A DNA stretch of 64,000 nt from JAFDVL01 sp964631865 (GCA_964631865.1 CAZWAK010000002.1:1-64000); one strand, 5' to 3'. Positions 44,827-53,934 are shown, numbered from the stretch's first letter. Notes: generated from the sequence alone by a model not told the origin. Made by a program: numbers and translations.

Positions 44827-47800
44827 TTATTCCTTCGTAATCGCTTCGTCCAAATTCAGCAGCACGCGCGCGACGGCTGTCCAGGCGGCGAGTTGTGACA
44901 TCGTGCTGCCTTTCGGCAAGGCAAATGATTTGCCGGGATCATCCGTGGCGAAATTCCAGGGATTCAACGCACCGCTCGTGAATCGTTGGTGTTGGTTGTG
45001 CAGCAAGCTGAGCAATTCGGCGGTTTCCTGTGTCGTTGGCTTGCGCGCCAACACACGACGAAATGCGAATTCAATGCGTGCGGCATCGGAAGCAGTTGCT
45101 TCTTGCAACGTCTTCAATGCCAACGCGCGCGCGGCTTCTAAAAACAAGGTTTCGTTAAGCGTTGTCAAGGCTTGCAACGGCGTGTTGGATTTGGCGCGGC
45201 GTACGCACGACACATCGCCGTTCGGGGTATCAAACGTTTGCAGCATCGGGTACGGCACGCTGCGAAACCGAAACGTGTAGAGCGCGCGGCGATAGCGGTC
45301 GGGGCCGGTTTCGACTTTCCAGTTTTTTGTGCCGTAGCTTGCGGGCGGCAAATACAAAAACTCCGGCGAGGGCGGAAAGACGCTGCGCCCGCCGACTTTC
45401 GGATTGAGCAAGCCGCTTGCTGCGAGCGCGATGTCACGCACGATTTCGCCTTCGACCCGCAGACGCGGCGCGCGTGCCAGCCAGCGATTGAGCGGGTCTT
45501 TTTCGAGCAGTTGCGGCGTGGCTTTCGAGCTTTGCCGATATGTTGCCGAGTTGACAATCAACCGGTGAACATTCTTGATTGACCACTCCGTGGATTTGAA
45601 ATTTGAAATTTGAAATTTGCGATTAGTTGCGGCGTTGCCCTTTCCATCCATCAATTCGACCGCGAACCAATCAAGTAACTCAGGATGTGATGGCGCATCG
45701 CTTTGTTTGCCGAAATCTTCGGAGGTGGCGACGAGGCCGGTGCCGAAATACGCTTGCCAGAGGCGATTGACAGCGGTGCGCGCAGTGGTGGGCGAATTGC
45801 GAGCTACGAGCCATTTCGCAAACGTCAGACGATTCGGCGCGGCGTTCGCAGGCAAGGCGTGCAGGAACGCGGGCACGCCAGGTTCGATCTTTTTGTCCGG
45901 GCGCAGAAAGTCGCCGCGCTTGAGCGTGAACGTGTCGCGCGCTTGCTCGCGTTCCTGCATCACCAGTTGTGTTGTGCCCGCGGGATGACGCTGCCACAAG
46001 GCAGCGATTTGTAGGGTGTACGGCGCAAACTCCGACACGGTCGTGCGCCAATAACCGAACACGGTTTCGACTTGTGCTTTGGTGCGTTGCGCGTGCGGAA
46101 TCGCCAAAATTTCGCGCACCTTCGCAGGCACCGGATCCGCTGTCGCATTTGTCGCCGTTGTCATTGCGAGGCGAAAGCGTCCGATGCCCTGTTGTTCGTT
46201 ATCATTGTTGTTCGTGCCACCGTGCCGCTGGCTCAGGTAAAAATTCAGGATCGCCCCGTCTTTATTGGCGATAGGCATTGTCAAATTAAAAACGGCTTGG
46301 CGCGATTGATTGCGCTGGCCTGGTTCGATGTCCGTGCCCCAGGCGGTTTCCTCTTTGCCGTCAATCGCAAATTCGACGGGGCCGAACACGCGCCGCTTGC
46401 CGCTCTTGTCGTTGAATTTGGCTTCGAGTTCAGTTTCGGGCGGGTTCACGTCGGCGGAGGCTTGGGCGAATTTGAGCTTCGTGATTTTTTTCGGATCATT
46501 CGCGGGCGCGGCTTCGACTTCAAATTCCGTCAGCGCGCACGTGCCTTTGTACGAGCGCCCAGGGCCACCAAATGGCAGGTTCGGATCGGTCAATAATTCC
46601 AAGCGGAACGCGGTGATGTTTGGCTCGTTCGTTTTCAGCACCAGCTTCACGCGATGTTTGGCAGGCGCATAACCGCCAATCAAAAACGAGCCGTCTTTCT
46701 GCGGCAAGTAACGCGCGCCGTCGGTCGAAATGTCTATCACTTCGGGCTGAATCACTTTCCATTCGGGTTGATCGTTCTTGACGCGCTCTTCCCAGGCATT
46801 CATCTGCGCGAGCCAATCGGGTGTTCGTTCTTGCAGCCGGGCTTCGATCTCGCGCGTTTGACTCAAAATGTTCGCGCGCTGCATTAGTTCTTCGGGCGTG
46901 TAGACGGCCATCGCGCCTTCGTAGGAATTGTTCAGAAACGCGAACATTCGATAATACTCGTCCTGCTTGAGCGGATCGAATTTGTGATTGTGGCACTGCG
47001 CGCATTGAATCGTGAGGCCGAGTACGCCTTTGCCAATTGCGTCCATGCGATCAAACATAGCTTCCATTCTGAATTGCTCAGGATCAACGCCGCCTTCTTC
47101 GTTAATCATCGAATTGCGCAGAAAACCGGTGGCGACTTTTTGCTCTTGCGAGGCGTTGGGCAACAAGTCGCCCGCGATTTGTTCGATGATGAATTGATCG
47201 TACGGCAAGTCCCGATTCAGCGCGTTGATGACCCAATCCCGATAGAACCAAACCTGACGCGGCTTGTCTTTTTCAAAGCCGTCGGAATCGGCATAGCGCG
47301 CCACGTCCAACCAATGCCGCGCCCATTTTTCGCCGTAATGCGGACTGCTGAGCAATCGTTCGACTTGTTTTTCGTAAGCGTCGGGCGACTCGTCCGCGAG
47401 AAATGTATCCACTTCTTCGGGCGTGGGCGGCAAGCCAATCAAATCCAAGCTCAAGCGGCGCAGCAGCGTGATTTTATCGGCCTCTGGGGAAGGCGTGAGG
47501 TTTTCCTGTTCGAGTTTAGCGAGGATGAAGTTATCAACGGGCGTGCGCACCCACGCTTTGTTTTTGACGGTCGGAATGGTCGGGCGAACCGGTGCGACAA
47601 AGGCCCAATGAATTTGAGATTTGAAATTTGAGATTTGAGATGATGATTCGTCCGGCCAGTTTGCGCCTTCGTCAATCCAGCGTCGAAGCAATTCGATTTT
47701 GTCGGGCGACAACGCGACGCGATTCAGCGGCATGCGGGGTTCGCCGTTCAGTCCGAGCACGCGGTGCAGCAAGCGGCTCTGCTGGCTCTGACCGGGTTTG

Positions 47801-48003
47801 ACAACCTGCAACACGCTCGTTTTGTCATCCAGTCGCAAATTGGATTCCTGCTTTTTGCTGCCGTGACAAGCGGCGCAATGTGCGGCAAAAATCGGCTGAA
47901 TATCGCGCACGAAATCCACTTTGGTTTGGCTCGATAGATGGAAGGCTGGCAGCACTGCCAACGCGAATAATAAAAGTGCAACGGCTTTCCCAACTCTTCG
48001 CAT
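44827..48003 (-). CDS. PSD1 and DUF1549/DUF1553 cytochrome-domain protein (planctomycete type)
   Basis: 1,058 residues: signal peptide (about 1-25); PSCyt1-like haem domain with C-A-A-C-H-G-S near residue 45 and distal Met in PRMPLNRV; DUF1549 region with L-R-R-L-S-L-D-L-I-G-L-P-P-T-P and Y-G-E-K-W-A-R-H-W-L-D; a second C-A-Q-C-H-N-H-K-F-D-P; a beta-sandwich middle; and DUF1553 near the C-terminus (SVFPPSPEFLY, R-R-A-K-S-N-T-P-L-Q-A-L). These proteins are abundant in Planctomycetes, Verrucomicrobia and Acidobacteria, often with polysaccharide degradation, but have no proven activity. Two heptamer arrays inside the gene encode extra ISNFKS-type segments. Divergent from mdh. Confidence 0.92.
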   Translation of the reverse strand: MRRVGKAVALLLFALAVLPAFHLSSQTKVDFVRDIQPIFAAHCAACHGSKKQESNLRLDDKTSVLQVVKPGQSQQSRLLHRVLGLNGEPRMPLNRVALSPDKIELLRRWIDEGANWPDESSSQISNFKSQIHWAFVAPVRPTIPTVKNKAWVRTPVDNFILAKLEQENLTPSPEADKITLLRRLSLDLIGLPPTPEEVDTFLADESPDAYEKQVERLLSSPHYGEKWARHWLDVARYADSDGFEKDKPRQVWFYRDWVINALNRDLPYDQFIIEQIAGDLLPNASQEQKVATGFLRNSMINEEGGVDPEQFRMEAMFDRMDAIGKGVLGLTIQCAQCHNHKFDPLKQDEYYRMFAFLNNSYEGAMAVYTPEELMQRANILSQTREIEARLQERTPDWLAQMNAWEERVKNDQPEWKVIQPEVIDISTDGARYLPQKDGSFLIGGYAPAKHRVKLVLKTNEPNITAFRLELLTDPNLPFGGPGRSYKGTCALTEFEVEAAPANDPKKITKLKFAQASADVNPPETELEAKFNDKSGKRRVFGPVEFAIDGKEETAWGTDIEPGQRNQSRQAVFNLTMPIANKDGAILNFYLSQRHGGTNNNDNEQQGIGRFRLAMTTATNATADPVPAKVREILAIPHAQRTKAQVETVFGYWRTTVSEFAPYTLQIAALWQRHPAGTTQLVMQEREQARDTFTLKRGDFLRPDKKIEPGVPAFLHALPANAAPNRLTFAKWLVARNSPTTARTAVNRLWQAYFGTGLVATSEDFGKQSDAPSHPELLDWFAVELMDGKGNAATNRKFQISNFKSTEWSIKNVHRLIVNSATYRQSSKATPQLLEKDPLNRWLARAPRLRVEGEIVRDIALAASGLLNPKVGGRSVFPPSPEFLYLPPASYGTKNWKVETGPDRYRRALYTFRFRSVPYPMLQTFDTPNGDVSCVRRAKSNTPLQALTTLNETLFLEAARALALKTLQEATASDAARIEFAFRRVLARKPTTQETAELLSLLHNQHQRFTSGALNPWNFATDDPGKSFALPKGSTMSQLAAWTAVARVLLNLDEAITKE
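45594..45628. repeat. Period-7 heptamer array (ATTTGAA) inside the PSD1 gene
   Basis: Three exact ATTTGAA heptamers followed by ATTTGCG and ATTAGTT, in register. On the coding strand it reads as part of an Asn/Phe/Lys-rich segment (RKFQISNFKS) in a loop before the conserved V-H-R-L-I-V-N motif. In frame overall. Confidence 0.7.
47612..47639. repeat. Period-7 heptamer array (ATTTGAG) inside the PSD1 gene
   Basis: Four ATTTGAG/ATTTGAA heptamers in register. On the coding strand they give QISNFKSQI just before the conserved H-W-A-F-V-A-P segment. It uses nearly the same heptamer as the array 2 kb away in the same gene, so the two may be copies of one another. Confidence 0.7.
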
Positions 48004-48068
48004 ACGATGGTCTTCCTTGTGAATATGAACTTTTCGGATTATCCATCAACAACTCGTTTTCTACCAAG

Positions 48069-48098
48069 TTGACTCGCGCGTTGTTTCTACCATAGACT
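48069..48098 (+). promoter_or_regulatory. Probable promoter of mdh
   Basis: TTGACT (48069-48074) and TAGACT (48093-48098) with an 18-bp spacer, 53 bp upstream of the mdh ATG. The same hexamer pair, with a 17-bp spacer, occurs in front of the PASTA gene. Confidence 0.5.
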
Positions 48099-48151
48099 GC
48101 GCGGTCTGCTGCATCATTACAATTCAATCCTACCAGAAAGGAAGAGCAAAC

Positions 48152-49081
48152 ATGGCTCGAAAGAAAGTTACAGTCGTGGGCGCAGGAAACGTCGGCGCAA
48201 CGACCGCGCATCGGTTGGCGGATAAAGAACTCTGCGATGTCGTGCTCGTGGACATCATCGAAGGCATGCCGCAGGGCAAAGCGTTAGACCTTGCAGAATC
48301 AGGGCCGGTCGAAGGCTACGATGTCAAATTGGTCGGCACGAACGGCTATCGGGAAACCGCGAATTCGGACATCGTCGTCATCACGTCTGGCATCGCGCGC
48401 AAACCGGGCATGAGCCGCGATGATCTGCTGAACACCAACGCAGGCATCGTCGGCAGTGTGACCGAAGAAGTCGTCAAGCATTCGCCGAACTGCATCATCA
48501 TCGTCGTCTCGAATCCGCTCGACGCGATGTCGCAAGTCGCGTTCAAGAAATCGGGCTTCCCGAAACATCGCGTGATCGGGATGGCGGGTGTGTTGGATTC
48601 GGCGCGGATGCGGACGTTTCTCGCCGAAGCATTGGATGTGTCGGTCGAAAACGTCACGGCGTTTGTGCTCGGCGGACACGGCGACACGATGGTTCCGCTG
48701 CCGCGCTATTCGACCTGCGCAGGCATCCCGATCACCGAGTTGTTGCCGAAAGAGGTCGTAGACCAAATCGTGACGCGCACGGCGAACGGCGGCGCAGAAA
48801 TCGTCAGCCTGCTCAAGACGGGTTCGGCCTATTACGCACCGTCCGCCGCGACGGTCGAAATGGTCGAGGCGATTCTCAAAGACAAAAAGAAAATCCTGCC
48901 CTGCGCGGCTTACCTCGAAGGCGAATACGGCATCAACGGCTTGTACGTCGGCGTGCCGGTCAAGCTCGGCGCGAATGGCATTGAGGAAATTATTCAAATC
49001 AACTTGACGACGGAGGAACGCGCCGCGCTGCAAAAATCGGCGGGCGCGGTGCAGGAATTAGTCACCGTGCTGGGGCTATAA
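48152..49081 (+). CDS. mdh: Malate dehydrogenase (LDH-like type)
   Basis: 309 residues. Interconverts malate and oxaloacetate with NAD in the citric acid cycle. Rossmann motif V-G-A-G-N-V-G near residue 9, NAD-selecting Asp in V-V-L-V-D-I, substrate Arg in GIARKPGMSRDDLL, catalytic D-S-A-R and H in GGHGDTMVPL. The catalytic loop and length match the LDH-like tetrameric MDH of many soil bacteria. AAAGGAAGAG before the ATG. The gene ends at a strong terminator hairpin. Confidence 0.95.
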   Translation: MARKKVTVVGAGNVGATTAHRLADKELCDVVLVDIIEGMPQGKALDLAESGPVEGYDVKLVGTNGYRETANSDIVVITSGIARKPGMSRDDLLNTNAGIVGSVTEEVVKHSPNCIIIVVSNPLDAMSQVAFKKSGFPKHRVIGMAGVLDSARMRTFLAEALDVSVENVTAFVLGGHGDTMVPLPRYSTCAGIPITELLPKEVVDQIVTRTANGGAEIVSLLKTGSAYYAPSAATVEMVEAILKDKKKILPCAAYLEGEYGINGLYVGVPVKLGANGIEEIIQINLTTEERAALQKSAGAVQELVTVLGL

Positions 49082-49120
49082 ATCAGCTTTCGTCGCAGCG
49101 CCCATTTGTGGTAGCTTGTT

Positions 49121-49183
49121 TGACTGCCGCAGCTTTGCTACTGATGCCAGTAGCGTAGAAGCTCGCGGCAGTCACGTTTTTTT
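49121..49183 (+). terminator. Rho-independent-type terminator after mdh
   Basis: A long hairpin with stem blocks GACTGCCGC/GCGGCAGTC and GCTACTG/CAGTAGC and a 3-nt loop near 49144-49146, followed by seven T (49177-49183). It begins 40 bp after the mdh stop. Confidence 0.85.
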
Positions 49184-49231
49184 ATTGGCCGTTACAACGT
49201 AACTTTGTGCGCCCCAAAAGGAATAAAGATT

Positions 49232-49714
49232 GTGAGTGAAGCAACCGAATTGAGTGGCAAAGAAAAAGTCGCCGCTGAACTGCGCGCGCTCGAATATGAA
49301 TTGTCGGTGGAATTGCCGCGCGCCCTGCGTACCGCAGCCGCCCACGGCGATCTGTCGGAAAATGCGGAATATAAAATGGCGCGGGAACGCCAGGATTATG
49401 TGCGCGCGCGCGTGCAGCAATTGCAGGAGCAAATCGCCAAGCTCTCCAGCATTGACATCAGCAAATTGCCGCGCGACCGGGCTTCGTATGGTTCAACCGT
49501 CGTGCTCAAGGACATAGATCGCGGCTCGGAAGTCACGTATCGGCTCGTCGCGCCCGAAGAGGCGGATTTTGAAAAGGGCTTGATTTCGACTTCGTCGCCG
49601 ATTGGCAAGAGCCTGCTGAACAAAGAAGAAAGCGATGAAGTGCGCGTACAAACGCCGAACGGCGTGCGCAATTTTGAAATCGTCAAGCTGACAACCATCC
49701 ACGACGAGGAATGA
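49232..49714 (+). CDS. greA: Transcription elongation factor GreA
   Basis: 160 residues from a GTG at 49232 with AAAGGA upstream; a TTG at 49205 would add nine residues. N-terminal coiled coil with the acidic tip motif G-D-L-S-E-N-A-E-Y (about 44-52), which enters the RNA polymerase channel and stimulates cleavage of backtracked RNA. The C-terminal FKBP-like domain follows (Y-G-S-T-V-V-L-K-D, I-S-T-S-S-P-I-G-K-S-L-L). Standard length for GreA. Confidence 0.93.
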   Translation: MSEATELSGKEKVAAELRALEYELSVELPRALRTAAAHGDLSENAEYKMARERQDYVRARVQQLQEQIAKLSSIDISKLPRDRASYGSTVVLKDIDRGSEVTYRLVAPEEADFEKGLISTSSPIGKSLLNKEESDEVRVQTPNGVRNFEIVKLTTIHDEE

Positions 49715-49730
49715 AAACGGCCTCATCCGT

Positions 49731-49759
49731 TTGACTCTCAGCGCCGTGCCACATAGACT
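49731..49759 (+). promoter_or_regulatory. Probable promoter inside the apparent N-terminus of the PASTA gene
   Basis: TTGACT (49731-49736) and TAGACT (49754-49759) with a 17-bp spacer, immediately after greA. If used, transcription starts near 49766, so translation of the PASTA protein would have to start downstream of that. Confidence 0.45.
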
Positions 49760-49802
49760 GCTGGCGTTGGGGTTACTAGAATTAACAGGTCAGGTTGCAG
49801 GT

Positions 49803-50429
49803 TTGGATACTTATTCGTCTCATAGCTCGCTTCTGCAAAAGCTGGTGACAGCGGTGCTGTTAGCCGTTGCATTTTTCATCAGCGCCGGTTTGATGGTGTA
49901 TCTTTCGTTGCGCAGCAAAGAGGTCAAAGTCCCCGACCTGATCGGGAAAGCCGAAGGCGACGCCGAAAGATTGCTGGGGACAGAAGGGCTGCGGCTCAAG
50001 GTTCGTAACCGCACGACGGATGAGAAGGTTCAAGCGAATCTCATCAGCGAGCAAATTCCGAATGCTGGCGTGACGGTCAAGGCGGGGCAAGTGGTCAATG
50101 TCACCATCAGCACGGGGATTGACGCCAGGAAAGCGGAGGCTGAAGCTAAGCCAACGCCAACGGCAACCCCCAAGCCTAAGCCCAAGCCCAAGCCGAGCGC
50201 CTCGCCGACAGAAGAACCAGGCAAAGACGCGACCACGCCCGGCGACGCGGGCAAGGCAGTGACAAAGGACGAGACAGACAAAAGCAAAGAAACAAACAAG
50301 GTGGTCAGTAAAAACGGAGGCGAAGCTGTCGCAGGAAAACCGTCTCCTTCCCCTGCGAAAAAACCGTCTCCCTCCCCTACGACGAAAGCGTCTCCGAAAC
50401 CCAGCCCGAAACAGCCGGGCACCAATTGA
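49803..50429 (+). CDS. Membrane-anchored single-PASTA-domain protein with a Pro/Lys/Ser-rich tail
   Basis: About 208 residues. One membrane helix (LVTAVLLAVAFFISAGLMVYL), one PASTA domain (KVPDLIGKAEGDAERLLGTE, then V-T-V-K-A-G-Q-V-V-N-V-T-I-S), then about 110 residues of proline, lysine and serine low complexity. PASTA domains usually bind peptidoglycan fragments as parts of kinases or transpeptidases; here the domain stands alone. The TTG at 49803 is chosen because a likely promoter occupies 49731-49759; a TTG at 49731 would give a longer form. The frame ends 5 bp before rpe. Confidence 0.7.
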   Translation: MDTYSSHSSLLQKLVTAVLLAVAFFISAGLMVYLSLRSKEVKVPDLIGKAEGDAERLLGTEGLRLKVRNRTTDEKVQANLISEQIPNAGVTVKAGQVVNVTISTGIDARKAEAEAKPTPTATPKPKPKPKPSASPTEEPGKDATTPGDAGKAVTKDETDKSKETNKVVSKNGGEAVAGKPSPSPAKKPSPSPTTKASPKPSPKQPGTN

Positions 50430-50434
50430 GCGTT

Positions 50435-51103
50435 ATGGTTAAAATCGCGCCTTCCATTCTGGCAGCAGATTTCGCACGGCTGAGCGAACAAATCGTCGCC
50501 GTCGAGCGCGGGGGCGCTTCTTACATTCACGTGGATGTGATGGATGGGCATTTCGTGCCGAACATCACCATCGGGCCATTTATTGTCGAAGCCGTGCGAC
50601 GGGTGACGAACCTGCCGATTGATTGTCATCTGATGATTGAAGACCCGGACAAGTACATCGGAGCGTTCGCACGGGCTGGGGCCGCGATGATTTCGGTACA
50701 CCCGGAAGCGACTTATCATTTGCATCGCACTGTCGGGTACATTCATCAGGCAGGCTGTCGCGCGGGGGTTGTTTTGAATCCCGCGACTCCGTTGGCGGCG
50801 ATTGAAGAAGTCATTCGGGACGTGGATTATGTGTTACTAATGTCGGTCAATCCTGGCTTTGGCGGGCAACAGTTTATAATGTCGGCGCTCGACAAGTTGC
50901 GAAGATTGCGTGTCCTGTTACAATTACACGGCTCACAAGCGCAAATTGAAATTGATGGAGGCATCACTGCTCATAATGCGGCGGCAGTGGTGGAGGCAGG
51001 TGCGGAAATTCTCGTGGCAGGTTCTGCCATCTTCAAGGTGGAAGACCCGGCTCAAGCAGTCCAGCAAATGCTTCAGGCTGTCCCTGAAGCGCAACTGGTC
51101 TAA
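50435..51103 (+). CDS. rpe: Ribulose-phosphate 3-epimerase
   Basis: 222 residues, a TIM barrel interconverting ribulose-5-phosphate and xylulose-5-phosphate in the pentose phosphate pathway. Motifs are A-P-S-I-L-A-A-D-F, H-V-D-V-M-D-G-H-F-V-P-N (metal and catalytic Asp), D-C-H-L-M-I-E, M-S-V-N-P-G-F-G-G-Q and I-E-I-D-G-G-I. The ATG at 50435 gives the family N-terminus; it lies 5 bp after the PASTA stop, so the two are probably cotranscribed. Confidence 0.95.
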   Translation: MVKIAPSILAADFARLSEQIVAVERGGASYIHVDVMDGHFVPNITIGPFIVEAVRRVTNLPIDCHLMIEDPDKYIGAFARAGAAMISVHPEATYHLHRTVGYIHQAGCRAGVVLNPATPLAAIEEVIRDVDYVLLMSVNPGFGGQQFIMSALDKLRRLRVLLQLHGSQAQIEIDGGITAHNAAAVVEAGAEILVAGSAIFKVEDPAQAVQQMLQAVPEAQLV

Positions 51104-51175
51104 CGAATCAGAACTACCATCCCAGGCGGGCTATCAAGGCTTGCGCTCCCGGTTTTTTTCAAAGGAGTCTCTGTT

Positions 51176-52360
51176 ATGAAATTTAAAAGCCTCACTCTGA
51201 CGTTAACCCTGGCTTTGCTTTCCACCTTTCTTCTGCTGGCAGGCTGTGGCAAGGGGAGCGATAAGGTCAAGAATGATAATGTGGCAGCCCCAGGACGTGA
51301 TAAGGAGTTGTACGAACAAGCTTCCGAAAAGCTGCGCAAAGGTCGCTACGATGAATCGCGCCTGACGTACAACGTCATCATCTCCACGTACCCCGACAGC
51401 GAATATCTCTCGCTCTCGAAATTGGCGATAGCCGATTCGTTCTATCTCGAAGGCGGTTCGAGCAATCTGGAACAAGCCGTCGCGCAGTATCGGGATTTCG
51501 TGCAATATTTCCCCACGCATCCGAAAGTATGCGATGTCTACGTCAAAATGGCGGAATCGTATATGCGTCAGGCCGGGGCCTATAACCGCGACATGACCAA
51601 AGCCAATCAAGCGTATTACCAACTCAAAGCCGCTCAGCAAAAATGTTCCAAGTCGGCGATGAGCGCGCAGATTGATGAAAATCTGAGCAAGCTGGAGCAA
51701 GTCAAAGGACTCCACGAACTGGATGTCGCGAAGACTTATTGGCGGCGACAGGCTTACAAATCCGTCGAGCTGCGCTTGAAAGAAGCCGAGAAATTCAAGA
51801 ACTTCACTTATCGGGATGAGGTGCTTTACTTTCTCGGCGTGGCGCTCATCGAACAGGAGTTGCCGGAAGAAGCCAGTCCGTATTTCACGGAGCTAGTCCG
51901 CGAGATTCCCAACAGCGAGTTCACCCCAGATGCTAAGAAGTATCTGGAAAAGCTCGGCAAGCCGGTTCCGGTAGCGGCCAATGATAATCCAGCTCCGCCA
52001 CGTCCAGGGCGCTGGGAGCAATTCAAACTCATCATCGGCAAGAACAATTTGAATATTCGCGACACGGGCGTCATCACAGATCGCAAAGGTCGAATTGACG
52101 GGCAGGAGGAAGAGAAGCGAACCGCTCCCATTCCCGATGCCAGCGACATCAAGTCCGTCCGCAGTGGGCCAAACAAACGCCCCACTGAAACGCAGCCCGC
52201 CGAAGACTCCTCGAAACCGCAACCTGCCGCCGATTCCACCAACGGCAATGGCACGACCAGCAATGGCGCTCAACCGTCGGCGAAACCAGATGCCAAGCAA
52301 AATACGAAGCCAGAAGAGCCTAAGAAGAAAAAGAAAGGCTTGTTCGGGATTTTTAAATGA
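51176..52360 (+). CDS. bamD: Outer-membrane assembly lipoprotein BamD with extended C-terminus
   Basis: 394 residues. Signal peptide and lipobox L-L-A-G-C, then TPR repeats of the BamD/YfiO family (L-Y-E-Q-A-S-E-K-L-R-K-G-R-Y-D-E, Y-P-D-S-E-Y, Y-F-P-T-H-P, P-N-S-E-F-T-P-D-A). BamD helps BamA insert beta-barrel proteins in the outer membrane, confirming a Gram-negative cell plan. About 120 extra C-terminal residues are hydrophilic, ending K-K-K-K-K-G-L-F-G-I-F-K. GGAG before the ATG; a good terminator follows. Confidence 0.88.
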   Translation: MKFKSLTLTLTLALLSTFLLLAGCGKGSDKVKNDNVAAPGRDKELYEQASEKLRKGRYDESRLTYNVIISTYPDSEYLSLSKLAIADSFYLEGGSSNLEQAVAQYRDFVQYFPTHPKVCDVYVKMAESYMRQAGAYNRDMTKANQAYYQLKAAQQKCSKSAMSAQIDENLSKLEQVKGLHELDVAKTYWRRQAYKSVELRLKEAEKFKNFTYRDEVLYFLGVALIEQELPEEASPYFTELVREIPNSEFTPDAKKYLEKLGKPVPVAANDNPAPPRPGRWEQFKLIIGKNNLNIRDTGVITDRKGRIDGQEEEKRTAPIPDASDIKSVRSGPNKRPTETQPAEDSSKPQPAADSTNGNGTTSNGAQPSAKPDAKQNTKPEEPKKKKKGLFGIFK

Positions 52361-52369
52361 GCGAGGAGG

Positions 52370-52442
52370 GAAGACCGCTGGTAGAGACCGATTGCGTTCA
52401 GGCGCATGCTTTTCAGGGCTCCCGGCGGTCTTCTTTTTTTTA
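52370..52442 (+). terminator. Rho-independent-type terminator after bamD
   Basis: GAAGACCGC at 52370-52378 pairs with GCGGTCTTC at 52425-52433, followed by eight T. The loop is about 46 nt. It sits 10 bp after the bamD stop. Confidence 0.8.
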
Positions 52443-52647
52443 TTGTGTCGAACCAGAGATAATGCTAAGTTCTTCCCCGCCTTGCGGCCCCTCATCTGCA
52501 TTGCGAATGGAAAGTCCCGAACCGACAAACCTCAAACAACCCTGCAACCGAAAGCCTTATGTTCTCTGAACAACCGTGAGCGCCCCCGCTTTCCTTTTGG
52601 CAAGCGGCAAAGTGGCGATGAGGCGCAATTTCTCGGAGGTTTCTTGT

Positions 52648-53934
52648 ATGGGACACAAAGTCCTACTGGCTGACGACAGCATCACTGTGCAAAAGATTGT
52701 CAAGTTAAGCTTGACCGAAGAAGGCGTTGAGGTCATTGCGGTAGGCAATGGCGAGCAAGCCGTGCAGCAACTGGAAACGCTGCGGCCTGACTTGGTGATG
52801 GCCGACGTTTTTATGCCCGGCAAAGACGGGTATGAAGTCTGTGAGTTTGTCAAAGCACATCCGCAACTCAAACATACTCCCGTCATCCTACTGGTTCACG
52901 CCTTCGAGCCGTTTGATCCTGAGCGCGCGCAAAAAGCCGGGGCCGATCATCAGTTAACCAAGCCGTTTCAATCCATCCGCACGCTCGTCACGACGGTGCG
53001 CGATCTGTTGCAAGCACCGGCAGGAAGCGAAACCATCCGTCCTGAGCCGATGCCAAGCGTTGCAGCGCCAACGGCGGTAGTCACTCCGTTTCCTGCTCAA
53101 CCGGTAAGCAAGCCTATCGAAGAAGAATTTGCGGTGGTCTCCTCGCTCGCTCCTGTTGCCCAGGCTTCGATTGAACCTGCGGCGGAGATAGTCGCAATGC
53201 CCGGTTTGGCAGCAACGCCTGCGCCGAACACCTTGACGACTGCGACCCCCTTTTTGATGACCGAAGCCAGCTTGCCTATGCCCCCGATCAGCACGGGGGG
53301 ACTGCCCCATTCAGACCTTCTGCCGCCGTCCGAATTGACCGTGCTTTCGCAAACGGGATGGCAAGCGGCGGCACCAATGCTCGCCGACGTTTCACAGACA
53401 ACTTCCAAACCGGAAGTGATGGCATCGGGCTTCCCGTCTCTCGCGCCGCCGGTTGCGCACCCTGCGGCGGATGATGTGCTGGAGCTTTCCGATGTCTTGT
53501 CTGACCCTGTTCCGATGGCTCCCGTTGCGCCGCTGTCCAGTCAACTGGCGTCTGACGTACCGCTCTTAGCCGTGCTGAGCAATTCTCCCGACATTTCGCC
53601 AGCCCCCGAACCAAACCTTTTCCCCCTCGAAGCCGCGCCGCCAATGTTTGCCGGGAGTTTTGACCTGGCAACAGGCCACCTCGCGCCGCAGTCCGAGTCG
53701 CCACCGAGCGATAGCGTAAGCTCGATGCAAGACGTGAATCTTGGGACTCTGACCCAACCAGCCCCAACGGCGGACTTCCCCATCTCGGAAGCTGTGATTG
53801 AAGAAATCGTCAACCGCGTGATCCAACGGCTTTCGACCAACGCGATTCAGGAAATTGCCTGGGAAGTCGTGCCGGAGATGGCGGAACTGCTGATCCGCAA
53901 ACAAATCTCGCAGCAAAAACATCTTGCCCACTAA
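52648..53934 (+). CDS. Response regulator with long Pro/Ala-rich linker and conserved C-terminal helix
   Basis: 428 residues from the ATG at 52648 (GGAGG 9 bp upstream). Receiver domain at 1-120 (V-L-L-A-D-D-S-I-T-V-Q-K, phospho-Asp in V-M-A-D-V-F-M-P-G-K-D-G, Lys in T-K-P-F). A Pro/Ala/Ser/Thr-rich linker of about 240 residues follows, ending in a helical tail (EEIVNRVIQRL, EIAWEVVPEMAELLIR). This tail is found on single receivers of deltaproteobacteria and acidobacteria, including motility regulators such as FrzS. No kinase gene is nearby. Function inferred only as signalling. Confidence 0.85.
   Translation: MGHKVLLADDSITVQKIVKLSLTEEGVEVIAVGNGEQAVQQLETLRPDLVMADVFMPGKDGYEVCEFVKAHPQLKHTPVILLVHAFEPFDPERAQKAGADHQLTKPFQSIRTLVTTVRDLLQAPAGSETIRPEPMPSVAAPTAVVTPFPAQPVSKPIEEEFAVVSSLAPVAQASIEPAAEIVAMPGLAATPAPNTLTTATPFLMTEASLPMPPISTGGLPHSDLLPPSELTVLSQTGWQAAAPMLADVSQTTSKPEVMASGFPSLAPPVAHPAADDVLELSDVLSDPVPMAPVAPLSSQLASDVPLLAVLSNSPDISPAPEPNLFPLEAAPPMFAGSFDLATGHLAPQSESPPSDSVSSMQDVNLGTLTQPAPTADFPISEAVIEEIVNRVIQRLSTNAIQEIAWEVVPEMAELLIRKQISQQKHLAH

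Noticed and set aside
52357..52569. Small open frame overlapping the end of bamD
   Set aside because: It covers the terminator hairpin and has no ribosome-binding site of its own.
52443..52647. Possible c-di-GMP riboswitch upstream of the response regulator
   Set aside because: A few purine-rich words look similar, but the GEMM core and tetraloop pairing are not there.
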